Assembly (NCBI GenBank): GCA_005765155.1
Contig: VCCP01000001.1
Span: forward strand, 6,882,001 to 6,946,000
Direction: 5' to 3'
DNA: 64,000 nucleotides
Source of the DNA: Zelopaecilomyces penicillatus
Taxonomy: Eukaryota; Ascomycota; Sordariomycetes; Hypocreales; Pseudodiploosporaceae
A program made the translations under genes and the position numbers. The notes below the pieces were generated by a model. That model made no database searches. It was not told the origin of the DNA and was given only the letters and a program-made list of their open reading frames with translations. Positions 34,801 through 46,000 of this stretch are shown here, piece by piece. Numbering within the stretch: position 1 is the first letter of the stretch; every line of letters starts with the position of its first letter.

Positions 34801-36121
34801 AAAGGCGCTGGTCGTTAAGCTTGTCAAGAAATACCAAAAGGAATCGATTCTTCTCGCTATTGGCGACGGAGCCAACGATGTTTCCATGATTCAAGCCGCC
34901 CATATCGGAGTTGGTATCAGTGGTGTTGAGGGTCTTCAAGCCGCACGAAGCGCCGATGTCGCCATTGCCCAGTTCCGTTTCCTTCGAAAGTTGCTTCTGG
35001 TGCATGGAGCGTGGAGCTACCAGCGAGTTAGCAAAACGATTCTGTTTTCGTTTTACAAGAACATTGCTCTTTATCTGACACAGTTTTGGGTAAGCTTTTC
35101 TAACAGTTCACTTTGGGCTTCAGCCTTATAATATACCTCGCGTAAATGTGTAGTCGAGCAGACGGGCTAACTATAGAACAGTATACATTTCAAAACGTCT
35201 TTTCCGGCCAAGTCATTTACGAATCATGGACGCTTTCCTTTTATAACGTCTTCTTCACGGTTTTGCCCCCATTGGCTCTTGGCATTCTGGATCAGTTCAT
35301 CTCGGCTCGACTCTTGGACAGGTACCCGCAGCTCTATATGATGGGCCAGCAGAATCACTCTTTCAAACTCAAAGTGTTTGCCCAGTGGATTGGCAACGCC
35401 ATCTACCATTCTCTGGTTCTTTACATCTTCTCCGAACTGATCTGGTATGGAGACTTGATCCAGGGCGATGGCAAAATGGCTGGGCATTGGGTGTGGGGAA
35501 CGGCTCTCTACGGGGCTGTACTCCTCACTGTGCTAGGCAAGGCTGCTTTGGTGACGAACAACTGGACGAAATACCATGTGATGGCAATTCCCGGCAGCAT
35601 GGCCATTTGGTATGTGTTTATCGCGGCATACGCTACCGTTGGCCCTATGATCAACGTGTCCAAGGAGTACCACGGTGTGGTGCCTAGGCTGTATGCCAGC
35701 CCCGTTTTCTGGCTCCAGACCATAGCCATGGCGATTTTGTGCTTGTTGCGAGACGTTGTTTGGAAATACGCCAAGCGAATGTACTGGCCGCAAACATATC
35801 ATCACATCCAGGAGATTCAAAAGTACAATATTCAAGATTATCGACCAAGGTAAGCAAAAAGATTGAATGAGTGAGGCGGCGCATGCAAATGCGCGCGCAG
35901 AATTAAAAAATAATACAAAAAAAATGGTAGTGCTGACTGTGTGTAGGATGGAGCAATTCCAAAAGGCGATCCGAAAGGTCCGGCAGGTGCAGCGAATGCG
36001 TAAGCAACGAGGCTATGCTTTCTCGCAGGCGGACGAGAGCCAGACGCGCGTGCTGCAGGCGTATGACACGACGAAACACCGAGGGCGATATGGAGAAATG
36101 GCGAGCTCGCGGCCCGCGTGA
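31853..36121 (+). CDS. drs2: Drs2-type P4-ATPase (phospholipid flippase)
   Basis: Flippase of the trans-Golgi/endosome that moves aminophospholipids to the cytosolic leaflet and normally works with a Cdc50-type subunit. Exons are 31853-35089, 35182-35849 and 35947-36121; 1,359 residues. Visible landmarks: a long polar N-terminus; the P4 motif DGETNLK (386-392); the PISL motif of helix 4 in SALVPISLFVTVE; the phosphorylated Asp614 in DKTGTLTCN; TGDR; GDGANDV (1004-1010); then the last six membrane helices in exon 2 (from YTFQNVFSGQVIYESW). Exon 3 supplies a basic cytosolic tail (KAIRKVRQVQRMRKQRGYAFSQ), the kind of regulatory C-terminus known from Drs2. The first ATG is at 31853; no earlier in-frame ATG exists. 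No broken motif was seen. Confidence 0.95.
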
Positions 36122-39100
36122 TTTGGGTGTGTGTGAAGGGGGATTGTGTAAGAGAAAGTGAATGAGAAAGAGAAAGAGAAAAAAAAAAGACGGTTGAGAA
36201 AACAAAAAGACGGTTGACGAGCCCTATGTTTTCCGATTGAAGCAGCATTTGTGCAAGTAGATGATGATTGTTGGGGGGTGGAAGGGGTGGAAGACACGTT
36301 TATGCTACATATGTATATGGGAACATGTTTTTATTTTTATATTTTTATTAGGGCATGGCAAAAGGCAAATTCATACACCCATTTTCTCTTCAAAGAGGCA
36401 GACGGGAGGGCGCTAATATGAGGCTGCTCAACGTCTTGTCTTTTGAGAGTTGGGAATTATTCTATTTGGGTTACTTTGCCATGAATATTTGCAGTCTTGT
36501 GATTGTTATTATGATGGAGACGACTTCTTTGCATTCACGGCAAGTAGAAAACGCACGTCCGTATAGAAAATGAGTTGAAGTCAGTGTATTTCAGTACGAG
36601 TAGAGAGAGTAGCTGTTGATAGCATAGCAACTAGGAGTGCGTTTCCCGTTGGTCTTGTTTATGTGGATGGTTTGTGAGGTAGCTGTCCTTGTGCGTTTAG
36701 TAATCCCGGTTCAGATGATTGTCTAGTTGTAATGAATGTCTTGGAAAAGCTCGGAGGTTGGTTCGGGTCGTCGGGCCGTTGATGATGATGATGTGTATGT
36801 AACACTTATGTGCCAAGTAGGCAGGTGTCAGTAAATAGGACAGCTCACAGAGATAGACTGGATTGAATCCTACGTTTCATTGTACTTTTCAATGGTCAAA
36901 AATTGTACCTGTTGAGTTTGGTTAGCAAAATCTGCATCATCAATTAAATATACACAGCAAAATCATCTTGATTTCCAACTTTTACAGCCCAAACACGAAT
37001 GAATATCATTTCCATTCGTCCACTTCACCATTATCCAAAACTAGAATAGCGAGAAATGTGACAGATATGGGGTGTTTCCGCCCAGGGTTGTTAGTGGCTC
37101 TGTGTCGTTTGCTTTTAATTCGGTTTTTGGGGGGGATTTGCAAAACCCAGGGTTACCTTGTCTTGTTGTTCATCAAAGCACGCTACGCTTTAGTTAAATC
37201 CTACCCGGCCTGCTGGCAACCCCCCTCCTTTTTCGCTTGTCAGTCAGTCTTGTCAGGTCTAATCAATTCTGTCACTTTTTTATTTCATTTACATCAGATT
37301 AATTAGTTAAAATATGGAACGACAAAAAAACTAGTTTGATAATTTAGCTTAGCTTAGCTTGCGAATGGATATGTGTCGGGAATACTGTACAATGCGGTTC
37401 TTACGCTATGTGATGATAGTCGGCATTTACCTGCCCCTGTGCTTATCGCGAGTTTCTTACTCCGAGATATTCTACAACATCATCCCGACACGTTTCGTTC
37501 ATTATCCCCTCTCGCACGGTCGTCTGGGCTAAATTTCCCGGGCCTCTCAGCATCTAGAATCACGGGAGGCGCACCACCACCACCACCAGTTCGCTAAAAA
37601 CAAGGAGCACCAAGCTCTTTCTTAGATTGCCGAAAACCCTTTTTCACTCGCAATCTAATCCTCACTCACTATTCATAACGTGGGGGCTGACAAAAGTTGG
37701 ACAGCCTGGGATGCATGATGGATGCACGCACTATACCCGTCCATAATAGTAGATGATACTGATAATGACGATAATGATGGCGAGGATCCGGGACATGTTG
37801 GAAACTAAACGCCACATTTACATCGTATACAGTATAGCACCCCCGTTCTAGTACTGCTCACGCGGACACACCCAAACGAACTAACCTACCTAACTATAGT
37901 ACTAGGTACCCAGATAAGTTGATAGCCGTTCGTTTCGTCCTTCAGATCCCTCCGCGTCCATGTCCATGCGCGAGCGCCTCCGTGCAAGGTACGCGAGTTT
38001 TGTTTGTGGGAAAAGGAATCCATACTACACCAAAAGGAAATTGCAATCTCACTGCGGCTGTCAGAGACCATGACATGACTGGTTTCGAGTCACCTTAGTC
38101 CATACGTCGTCATGTCATCACTCTCACCATCGTGGCCAATATCTCGGAATCCCCAATCCAGCCATTTGACACCCCCGCTCCTCCTTGCAGATTCTCGACT
38201 ATCTCGCGTCTTGGCCCTTCCAAAACGTCAATGCTACGCTAGGGGCCTTTGATAAGAAATCTTGGGGGGAGGGGGCTCGGCCTAAATCCCCAACTGTCAT
38301 CGTGGAACCTCCTCCCTTTTGGGGATGGACTGGTCTGCGACTCTGCACCCTCCTCACCTTGCAAATAAACGGATTTGCTGATCACTTACTGTACGTACGT
38401 AATTGCCAGCTAGACGTCTGCGCGCTGGCGGAGTCGCTCGCTCGACAATGACGAAATACCAGGCCATGCCATGTCATGTCATGCTACGCTCGTCTGCCCA
38501 TCGTTTCCCGAGTTGTACGATATTATTATTACAATCGATGTTCTCATATTAGTTTCTGATTATCTAATCTTGTCATGTACAATGCCGTTGCTCCAAAACC
38601 AATGAATACCGTCTCCCTAGTTGCTGCCCCCAAAAATGGATGACTATAACTGCAAGCCATCATGTAATTACAACGCATTGGGCCTCCCAAAGGCTCCCAA
38701 ACAAAATGCCATGGTTGCTAAGGTGTGAACCTCATTTTTCTCTCTCTTTACACGCGCGCCGAATGATCCGCCAGGTCGGCGCTGCGATGATGCTGTTCTA
38801 ACAAGTCTGAATGCTGTATTCGTAATCATGCTGAGATTCAATAAAAATAGTGGTAAGCCCGAGGCCACACGTAGCGCGAGACGGGGCGCCCAGGTGACCG
38901 CGCCTCTTGGGTCAGCACTGGCACCGTCCGCAGGTGATAACTGACAGTGACGAGACGCCAGCATCGATACTGTGAGTGTGGCCTTTCTGCCAGCAGCCTG
39001 TCGGATGGGCAGCCGACGAGTCCAGCCCTCCTGCAGCAAGGAAGCATCGATGCAGGCTGGACGCTCCGCCTGAAGACCGCAGGTCGAGGGCAATGACGAT

Positions 39101-39686
39101 GTGAACACACAAGTCCAGGCGTGGGGGAATCAGAGACACAAGGGCAAGACAAAGGCCCTGTGAGGATCCTGCCCAGCCCAGCCCAGCCCAGCCCAGCCCG
39201 CCGTTGCGGTTGGGCTGGCTGGCTGTCGCCCCGTTCATCCACGGCCCTGGTTCCCCCATCCTGGAGTCGCGCTGATGGATGCCCCAGACTCCAGTGGCCC
39301 CAGCGCGTGCGAAGCCCTGTAGGCAGAGGCTGTAGTGGGTGGATCCCCCCCTGCAACCCCGCAATCGCACTGCGCACTGACACTGGGGTTGGCAAGTCTT
39401 GGGACAGCCTGAATTGTGGAGGCATCAAACACTTCTCTTCCCAGAGCATGATGGCGTGCTGCAAGCACCATCACGACATTTGCGTCCTGCCCACTAGCCC
39501 CCACAAGGCCAAGAGCACACCAGCCCCCTTTCCCAGAGGGTCTGGTGATGGGTCGTGATGGGTCGTGATGGGTCGTGGTGGTTGTGCTTGTCCGTTCTCT
39601 TGCTGCAACGGGTAAGGGTAACCAGGAGTAGCTGTGGAGGCAGCCGCCCCGTTTGTGCCCTCGCCCCATACTGACGAAGCGCCGCC
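36122..39686. other. Gene-poor stretch, no supported gene
   Basis: 3.6 kb without a convincing protein. It includes the flippase 3' end with a GA-rich run and a short duplicated AAAAAGACGGTTGA unit (about 36185-36218), AT-rich sequence to 38.6 kb with (AGCTT)n near 37347 and (CACCAC)n near 37572, and then a GC-rich part (38.7-39.68 kb). In the GC-rich part many frames stay open on both strands simply because stops are rare. The latter may be the 3' untranslated region of the Ecl1-like gene. Confidence 0.5.
39171..39199. repeat. (GCCCA)n microsatellite
   Basis: Five tandem GCCCA units plus GCCC. A second short tandem repeat, about three copies of GGTCGTGAT-type decamers, lies at about 39547-39580. 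Confidence 0.9.
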
Positions 39687-40705
39687 TCACCTGTTGAGCA
39701 TCGGCGTAACCAGTTCGATGCTCTTGGGTCGCGAGAACCCGCCTGGTTGCCGCGATGGCAGGGGGCGCTCCGAACCACCGGCTCCCACATCGTGGGAATA
39801 CGTGTAGGCTGCCCCTGTGCCGTAGCCCGCATCGCACGTAGACGAGAAGAACCCCCCGCTGGGGGCAGATGGCCGTGTGTAAGAGTTGCCAGGGCTCGTT
39901 GCCACACTGCGACTAAACGGCCAGAACCCGCTGCTTCCAGTTGGCGATGGGGGGCTGGGCGGTCGCACATTCAGAGACCTGAGAGCAGACACGGCAGAAG
40001 AGTGATGCTGGTGCTGGTGCTGGTGTTGGTGCTGGTGCTGATACTGTTGCTGATACTGGTAGTTGTGATTGACGAAATCGCCAGGCGACGCTGGCGGGGA
40101 ACTGTGCGAGTTGGGCCGCGATGGAGATGCTCGAGGAATAATGTCTCGAGGTTCTGGATTGTCTCCTGCATGGTATGGATAACTGTAACTGGCCCCAGTG
40201 TAGCCACGGACAGTCGCAGCTTGCGGCGTAGAATTCTGATCGATCCGGCGGCAACTGTGGTTTGATTTAGCAATCTGGTACATTTCCCAACAAGCAGTAA
40301 CTGTCGTTATGCCACATGGCGTTGTGAGCAAGAATCAAAACGTACGCTTCGGAGCAGTAAAGGAACATTTCGTCATGGGGGACAAATTGTTTCTCGCATG
40401 TCATACTGAGAGAAAAGCATGTTAGAGACCAGCGGTTGACCACCCGAGCATAAGCATCCCGTTGTTGGATACTTCATTGATGTGACATACCAGTACTGGG
40501 GGAAACTCTCCCGTTCGTCGTGGTCCCAAACCTCATGCCGCTCGCGGTGGCTCCGTCCCGGCTTCTGAGAGCCTGAGGGGGGTTGCCGCCGAGTCATGCC
40601 GGACCTCTTATGTTTCGACAGATCCGCCGTCGAGCCAGATTTCCTCACGTCCGTTGTTGAAGTGTTGCCCACAAGGTGTCCAGACTTTCGTCGCTGGTGA
40701 TGCAT
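39687..40705 (-). CDS. Ecl1-like zinc-binding protein (life-span regulatory factor type)
   Basis: Exons are 40705-40491, 40405-40346 and 40254-39687; 280 residues. The splices assemble a compact zinc motif C72-x2-C75-x13-C89-x3-C93 (YCMTCEKQF...LYCSEAC), each half on a different exon, which matches the pattern of the fungal Ecl1/2/3 family; in yeasts these small proteins extend chronological life span and respond to nutrient stress. The N-terminal 70 residues are basic and polar (MHHQRRKSGHLVGNTSTTDV). The rest is low-complexity: Gln/His run from CTG/GTG repeats (about 40008-40060 on the plus strand) and Ser/Pro-rich. Yeast Ecl proteins are much shorter, so the long C-terminus is a difference. 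The stop lies inside AACAG-GTGAGG, a potential splice donor, so the C-terminus may be longer. Start: first in-frame ATG; a 5' exon cannot be excluded. Confidence 0.65.
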
Positions 40706-43700
40706 CTGGAGAAACGGCCGAGGCGAACGAAAGGCGCTGAGGGTCAACGGGGTAGGCACTGCAGGCAGCGGCAAAGCGCAAATGGATGGCTGTTCCGAGT
40801 GCAAGGCGGCCGGCTAGTGGTGCCACGGGGCCGGGCAGCACTACCTGCACCCTGGTAGGCTGTTATAGGGGTGACGGTTTGGGGCCAGAAGCAAAGTATG
40901 GGTCGATTAATGGGAACGGATCTGGACCTGAGACCTGGGACCTGGAACCAAAAAGAAATACTGCAATATCAATTGCTGCGTTTTTTTGCCGGTGGCTGGA
41001 TAAATATCAGATGCAACAAAGAGGTGAAAAATATTCCCAGTGGCAAAAGTCCTTTGTGAAGGGAGGGCAAGGAAGATAAGGATTGCGAATTCCCCGATTG
41101 CAACAGATGCGGCCAGGTTCGGCAGAATGGATGGTTAGCCAGCCTTCTTATGCGTGGCTGCGTCTAGCGTCGTGATGATAATAATAGCTGGGTAGGATTC
41201 TGGATAAGAAGGACTGAAAAAAGCTAGGCTCTTATCTGTCTCTCCTTGAAAACTGGGTTTGGTTTTGCAATGGGCGAAAGGGCCGGTTAACCTGGAGCTG
41301 GCCAAGGTCAGATGCCAATTGCAGGCAGAGGGTCCTTCTGGTGTCCCTCGGAGAGATTGTTGGTCTTGAGGAGGGAGGTCAAAGCCACAGGCACGGGATG
41401 CCTATTTAGTGCTGCCGGATGGGGTGGCGTGGCCGCGCTGCAGTTGTGTCGCTTTCAGATACCAGTTCGTGTTGATCAAGAGGAGCAAAACAGCCAATGG
41501 AGCTATGGGAGCAATGCAATGGCCGGTGAAATGACGATGACGAGGGCAATGTCCAATACCAACGGGCTTTATAGCTTTAAAGGGAGAGCGATGCTCTGGC
41601 CAAGTGTGACTCTTCTTGTTATCATAATCGACTGATAACAAAGCCGAAAGCGGAGCCTGTGGTGGTCCCGGACAATGAAGCAGGAGCGTTGACTGTCTGT
41701 CTGTCTGTCCCACTCTTAGCCAAGAGATCAGTGGGAGGAAGGCGGAGGTTTAGTTAAGTGCGTTGCGTACTCGGGGACGGAAGCGACGGCTCGGATGGGA
41801 GGGGGATTTTATCTTGGATGAATCATCTGCAATTTATAAACCACAGAAACAACACGCGCCTGCAAAGCAAAGTCGGACTTGATGCGAAGCGCAGAGTGAA
41901 ACAGCGGAGATCATTCCCATTCACACCAATGGCTCATCCTGTGTCCTGGTTCCCAGCTCCGGCCCGCCAGCGCCCCAACGCCTGCGGCCATGCCATGCAG
42001 CCAGCCTTCACCGCGACTTTTGTGTGAACAGTGTGTCTGTTATTGTTCCTTTTGCCAAGTAGGCAGGTACATTAGTAATTTCAACATTGCTTTGCACTCA
42101 AGGTACCAACTATTAACAATCTATATTTTCTACGCAGGTACCCAATACTTTGCATTCTGGGCTTTCGGTCGCTACTCAATTCTGCATCCTCATCCAGGTG
42201 GCAATTGGGGGTGTGTCTTCTCCTCTCACACCTTATTACACCACTCTGACGCGAGTGGGCTCGCAAACCCGTTGCAATTCCTCAGCCAGAGCACGACAAC
42301 CACCTAAAAAATGAGCAAGCAAGCATCCAGAGGATTACAACTGGAACGAGGATGATGCAGGCACAACACAAGGCTTGTGGCGTGCGCAACAACAGCATTA
42401 GCCTCGCTCAGGGGGTGGGCAAGCAGGCCTATTGCGGGGTTTGGACCAAGACCCCCTTGCGGGATTCGTTGGTATTTTCGTTGCCATTCTTTTCTTCTGA
42501 TGAAAATTTTCAGAAACAGCTTGCATAACACACACACGCTCTCACATTTGCCGGTGGCTGGCGGGCTGCCCTTGGGATGACTTATTGGGTCGGGGGCACG
42601 AGAAAGAAAAGAATAGCTAGGCACGGCTATCCGCATTGCGAGACCTTCTCCACCCGCTAAAACCAGGCACAGCGTAATTTGCAGCCCATAGAATTCCAGA
42701 CCATCACGACTCGCCATCAGGGTGCTACAGGCTAGGTTTACTACGTCCAGTTCACATCCTCCATCTGACCTTGATGGGCGGAAGGATGGAAAGACGGTTT
42801 TGCTCGGCTAGGTGTATGTTGGTCGGTTGCAACAGGCGAAGCTAACTTCTGGCCCCGCCGTGGGGAAACAGAAAAGCTCCGACTTGTTCAGAGCACCTAT
42901 TGGTACTGTGCTGTTCATGATGATAAATTTGGGGTCCTGAGCTGGCCCCGACACCCACTTTGTTACACGAGCCTAGCAACCTTGAGAGGACTGATGGAGG
43001 GAGAATTGTCCAATCATCTCTCCACGCCCAGCACCTACCCTGCCGCATTGGGAAACTTTGACAAAGTTTGGGCAAATGGTTACTCAAAGAAAACCACATG
43101 TCAGGCCAGAGTAGATTGTTGAGAAAGAAACTTGCGCACTTTGTATGGAGTACAGAGCACTAACAATAGTACTATCGACATCATGATCATAATCATAATT
43201 ATACGCGCGTACGAGCAAAATTTGCGCAGGAATAAACCCCCCCAAAAAAAAGCTTTTCCTAACTCGTATACACGAAGCTCGGCGACCGGTGCAGCATCCA
43301 ATCGTAATACCTAGGGGAGGTCAAACCAGCGAATGACTAGGCGCCGTCAAGATGCAACCATGGATCCATGGTTCGCCCTGAGCGACGTGACAGATCGCCT
43401 GCCCCCCCTTCGGATGGCTTTACTTATCCCACAACAATTATGAAAAGAAAAGTGACATGGTATTATTGCAGCGGTGCCTCCTTGTTGAATTCTTGTCACA
43501 TCGGCCGAATTCGACATTTTCAAGGCAACCATGTCTCAACCGAAAGGACGCCAGGCATTACTACAGGACCAAGCGCGCATGTCCATCACGTATCGCCTGC
43601 GGCCCTTTTTCAGAATGTGCGCCACCCCCACAATTGTTGACCCCTATTTACCTACCGGCCAACCGAGGCCGCTCAAAAGATCCAGACTATTCAACATGGA

Positions 43701-44249
43701 AATACCATACCTGCTGTACAATCTGTACTCGGCAAGAATGGGGAATGGTGGACGTGCACCGTTGTGACTGGCCGATCATCCGTTACTAAATCAACGATCT
43801 GTGGGGGAATTAGCTAAATGTTGCAGTGTCGTGCTCGGCAATGACCACCTTCTGAAGCGGGCGAGACCTGCGTATATTCCTATCTACGGGTGACAGTTGA
43901 CTGGTGTAGACGGGATTGTTACTTTTATTATATTAACATGGAATTGACTACCTATTCCGAGTTGCAACTGCCCCTTGACTATAAAGTGTTGCAGGCTCAC
44001 TATGAATAGAAAATTTGCAAAATGCCATTGCCTACTTGGTAAAACAAAGACACTACCTGTTATTGCAGGGGTTTCCTAGTAATTAGGTAGGACTGAAAGT
44101 GGACTCTTTGCTTGAGATGCTCGGCCAATCTTGGGCGACGGCATGTGTTTACTTGCTGGTGTATGAAAAGGAGGTGGCAATAATCCGGCATTACCAACTC
44201 CATCGCTGCATTGGAGCATCATTGACGCTCTAGTTGATAACTCACTAGT
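40706..44249. other. Gene-poor stretch, no supported gene
   Basis: Includes the promoter side of the Ecl1-like gene. Short open frames occur but none has family-like motifs, good start context or plausible splices. A (CTGT)n run lies near 41694-41709. Nothing else identified. Confidence 0.5.
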
Positions 44250-46000
44250 CTAGGTGATGAGTTTGCATGAGCTCAACAGCTCATCGTATCCAAATCTAAG
44301 CGGAGAGCTCAGAATGAAACAAAGCCGGTTGACCACGTCAATTGGAGTGGCATTGAGGTAGCGGTAGCCGCTTCTTGTGGTAGTCTCCAGGTTAGCACTC
44401 TTCGGTGTGAGTCTCTCTAGAACCGGAGCAATCGGTGCCGTCTTCTGCATGCTTTCGGCAGACACTGCGTAGTGTCTGTCAATTGTGATGACGCTGGCGG
44501 TGTACATGCCGTCTTCATCTTCCCCGTTGTCAGTTCGTGCCCACGTATCAACGTACCCTATTTTCCCCCAAAAGCCTTGGTGAAACCAACGGAGTCTTGA
44601 GCTTTATCGAGGCTGCGATCAACCTGATGAAGGGCTTGGACTTGTTCATTAAGTTCATCTCCTGCATATTAATTGTGGCCATATAATGGGCTGATGGGTA
44701 TTACGCTGAGGACCAAAAAGGATATTCTCGGCTCTGCCGGTTTGTTTCAATTCTGGAATGCCGGCACATCGAATATATGAGAGATTTTCTCGACAAACCT
44801 CACAACGGACTCGTCATTCGGCATGTGCTTAATGTTTTCTCACCATGTTTAAGTGGGCAAATAGCTTGTGCAAAAGCCATCTTTGACTGATGTTGCTCGT
44901 GATACCAAAGTATAGAGAACCCACATGAACGGCGACGAATTTTCTTTTTAAACTTGTTGAAAATGATGGATCTCTTTCCATCAGTATCGATTAGCCGCGT
45001 GAATCGCCCTTTGTGACAAGCGATAGGGTAATCTGAGATGAACACAGTTTCCTCTGATGTCGCCACTTCTTTTTGGTACGAGGGAGTTGGAGAAGTATAC
45101 GCAGTTGGCATGAGTAACTATTCACGCTTTCGAGACCCGTCGCCCAGACAAGGCAAGATAAACCGGATGTCAGGCATTTGAATAAGCGCAACTTGCGTGA
45201 CTACAACGCCTGAGCTTAGTTTCGCATATTGCCCGGGAAAATATTGCAAGTCGATCTTGGTGTAGTGAACACATGATGTGGGAGCGAGTCACACTCATAG
45301 GCGTCTTGAAGACGTCTTGGGATTGCTGGGAATTTGTATATGTGACTGTTCCTCTGACAAGATAGTATTCTTCTACTAGGACCGTCTATATGTACTAGCG
45401 AGGCATCCTCTTCCAAAGACTCGGTGCCAGGGTACCAGTTTTGAGTACCAGTTTTCCAATCCACATTTACACGGCGTCACTTATGTAATGACGGTGGCAT
45501 TTTCGCATGATTACATCATAGTCATCCCCGGTTGTATTTCGCTGTTCCCAATATGCTGCTTCTGCTGCTTCCTCTTCACTTCTATCAGACCTCGCTTCGT
45601 GGAAACAATACGCCCCGATACAGTCTGTGGCATCTGCTGCACTACACAGGCGGTAAACAACATGTCACAAAGCAAAGCAAGTCAAGGGTCTGTGACCCAT
45701 CAAATCCGACTTTGTCCATGAAGTGAGATATCAGGGCCAAGAAAACAAGCACGGCTACGGCTCATCAAATAGCACACAGATGACTGGAAGAGCCTTCTGA
45801 TGTCGCTTGAGAAACGTAAAGGGCATTATTTTACTGTTATTGATCGACATGGGTATCTCTGATGGGATATTGGCATTTGTTTCCCAAGACTGTCCACCTT
45901 GAGAACGTCCTTGTAATAGTTTGTCGCTACTTGAAGGCAAAGATGTCGTTGTTGCTTGAGTATGTAGTACTTGAAGCAGCAAAACATCTGACCTCAACAT
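44250..46000 (-). pseudogene. Possible decayed gene, product not recognised
   Basis: Several protein-like stretches follow each other on the minus strand but in changing frames. One at about 44600-44250 reads through FWGKIGYVDTWAR, DGMYTASVITIDRHYAV and TPIDVVNRLCFIL. Earlier ones are at 45111-44800 (contains VFISDYPIACHKGRF and SIIFNKFKKKIRRR) and 46000-45755. Between them are stops and frame changes that simple GT/AG introns do not remove. This pattern suggests a gene inactivated some time ago. I do not recognise the family. It could also be several small exons of a working gene that I failed to join. Confidence 0.3.

Noticed and set aside
38668..39837. Several long frames on both strands in the GC-rich block
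   Set aside because: Many frames stay open at once because stops are rare in GC-rich DNA. Their products are low-complexity and have no family features or consistent splice sites.
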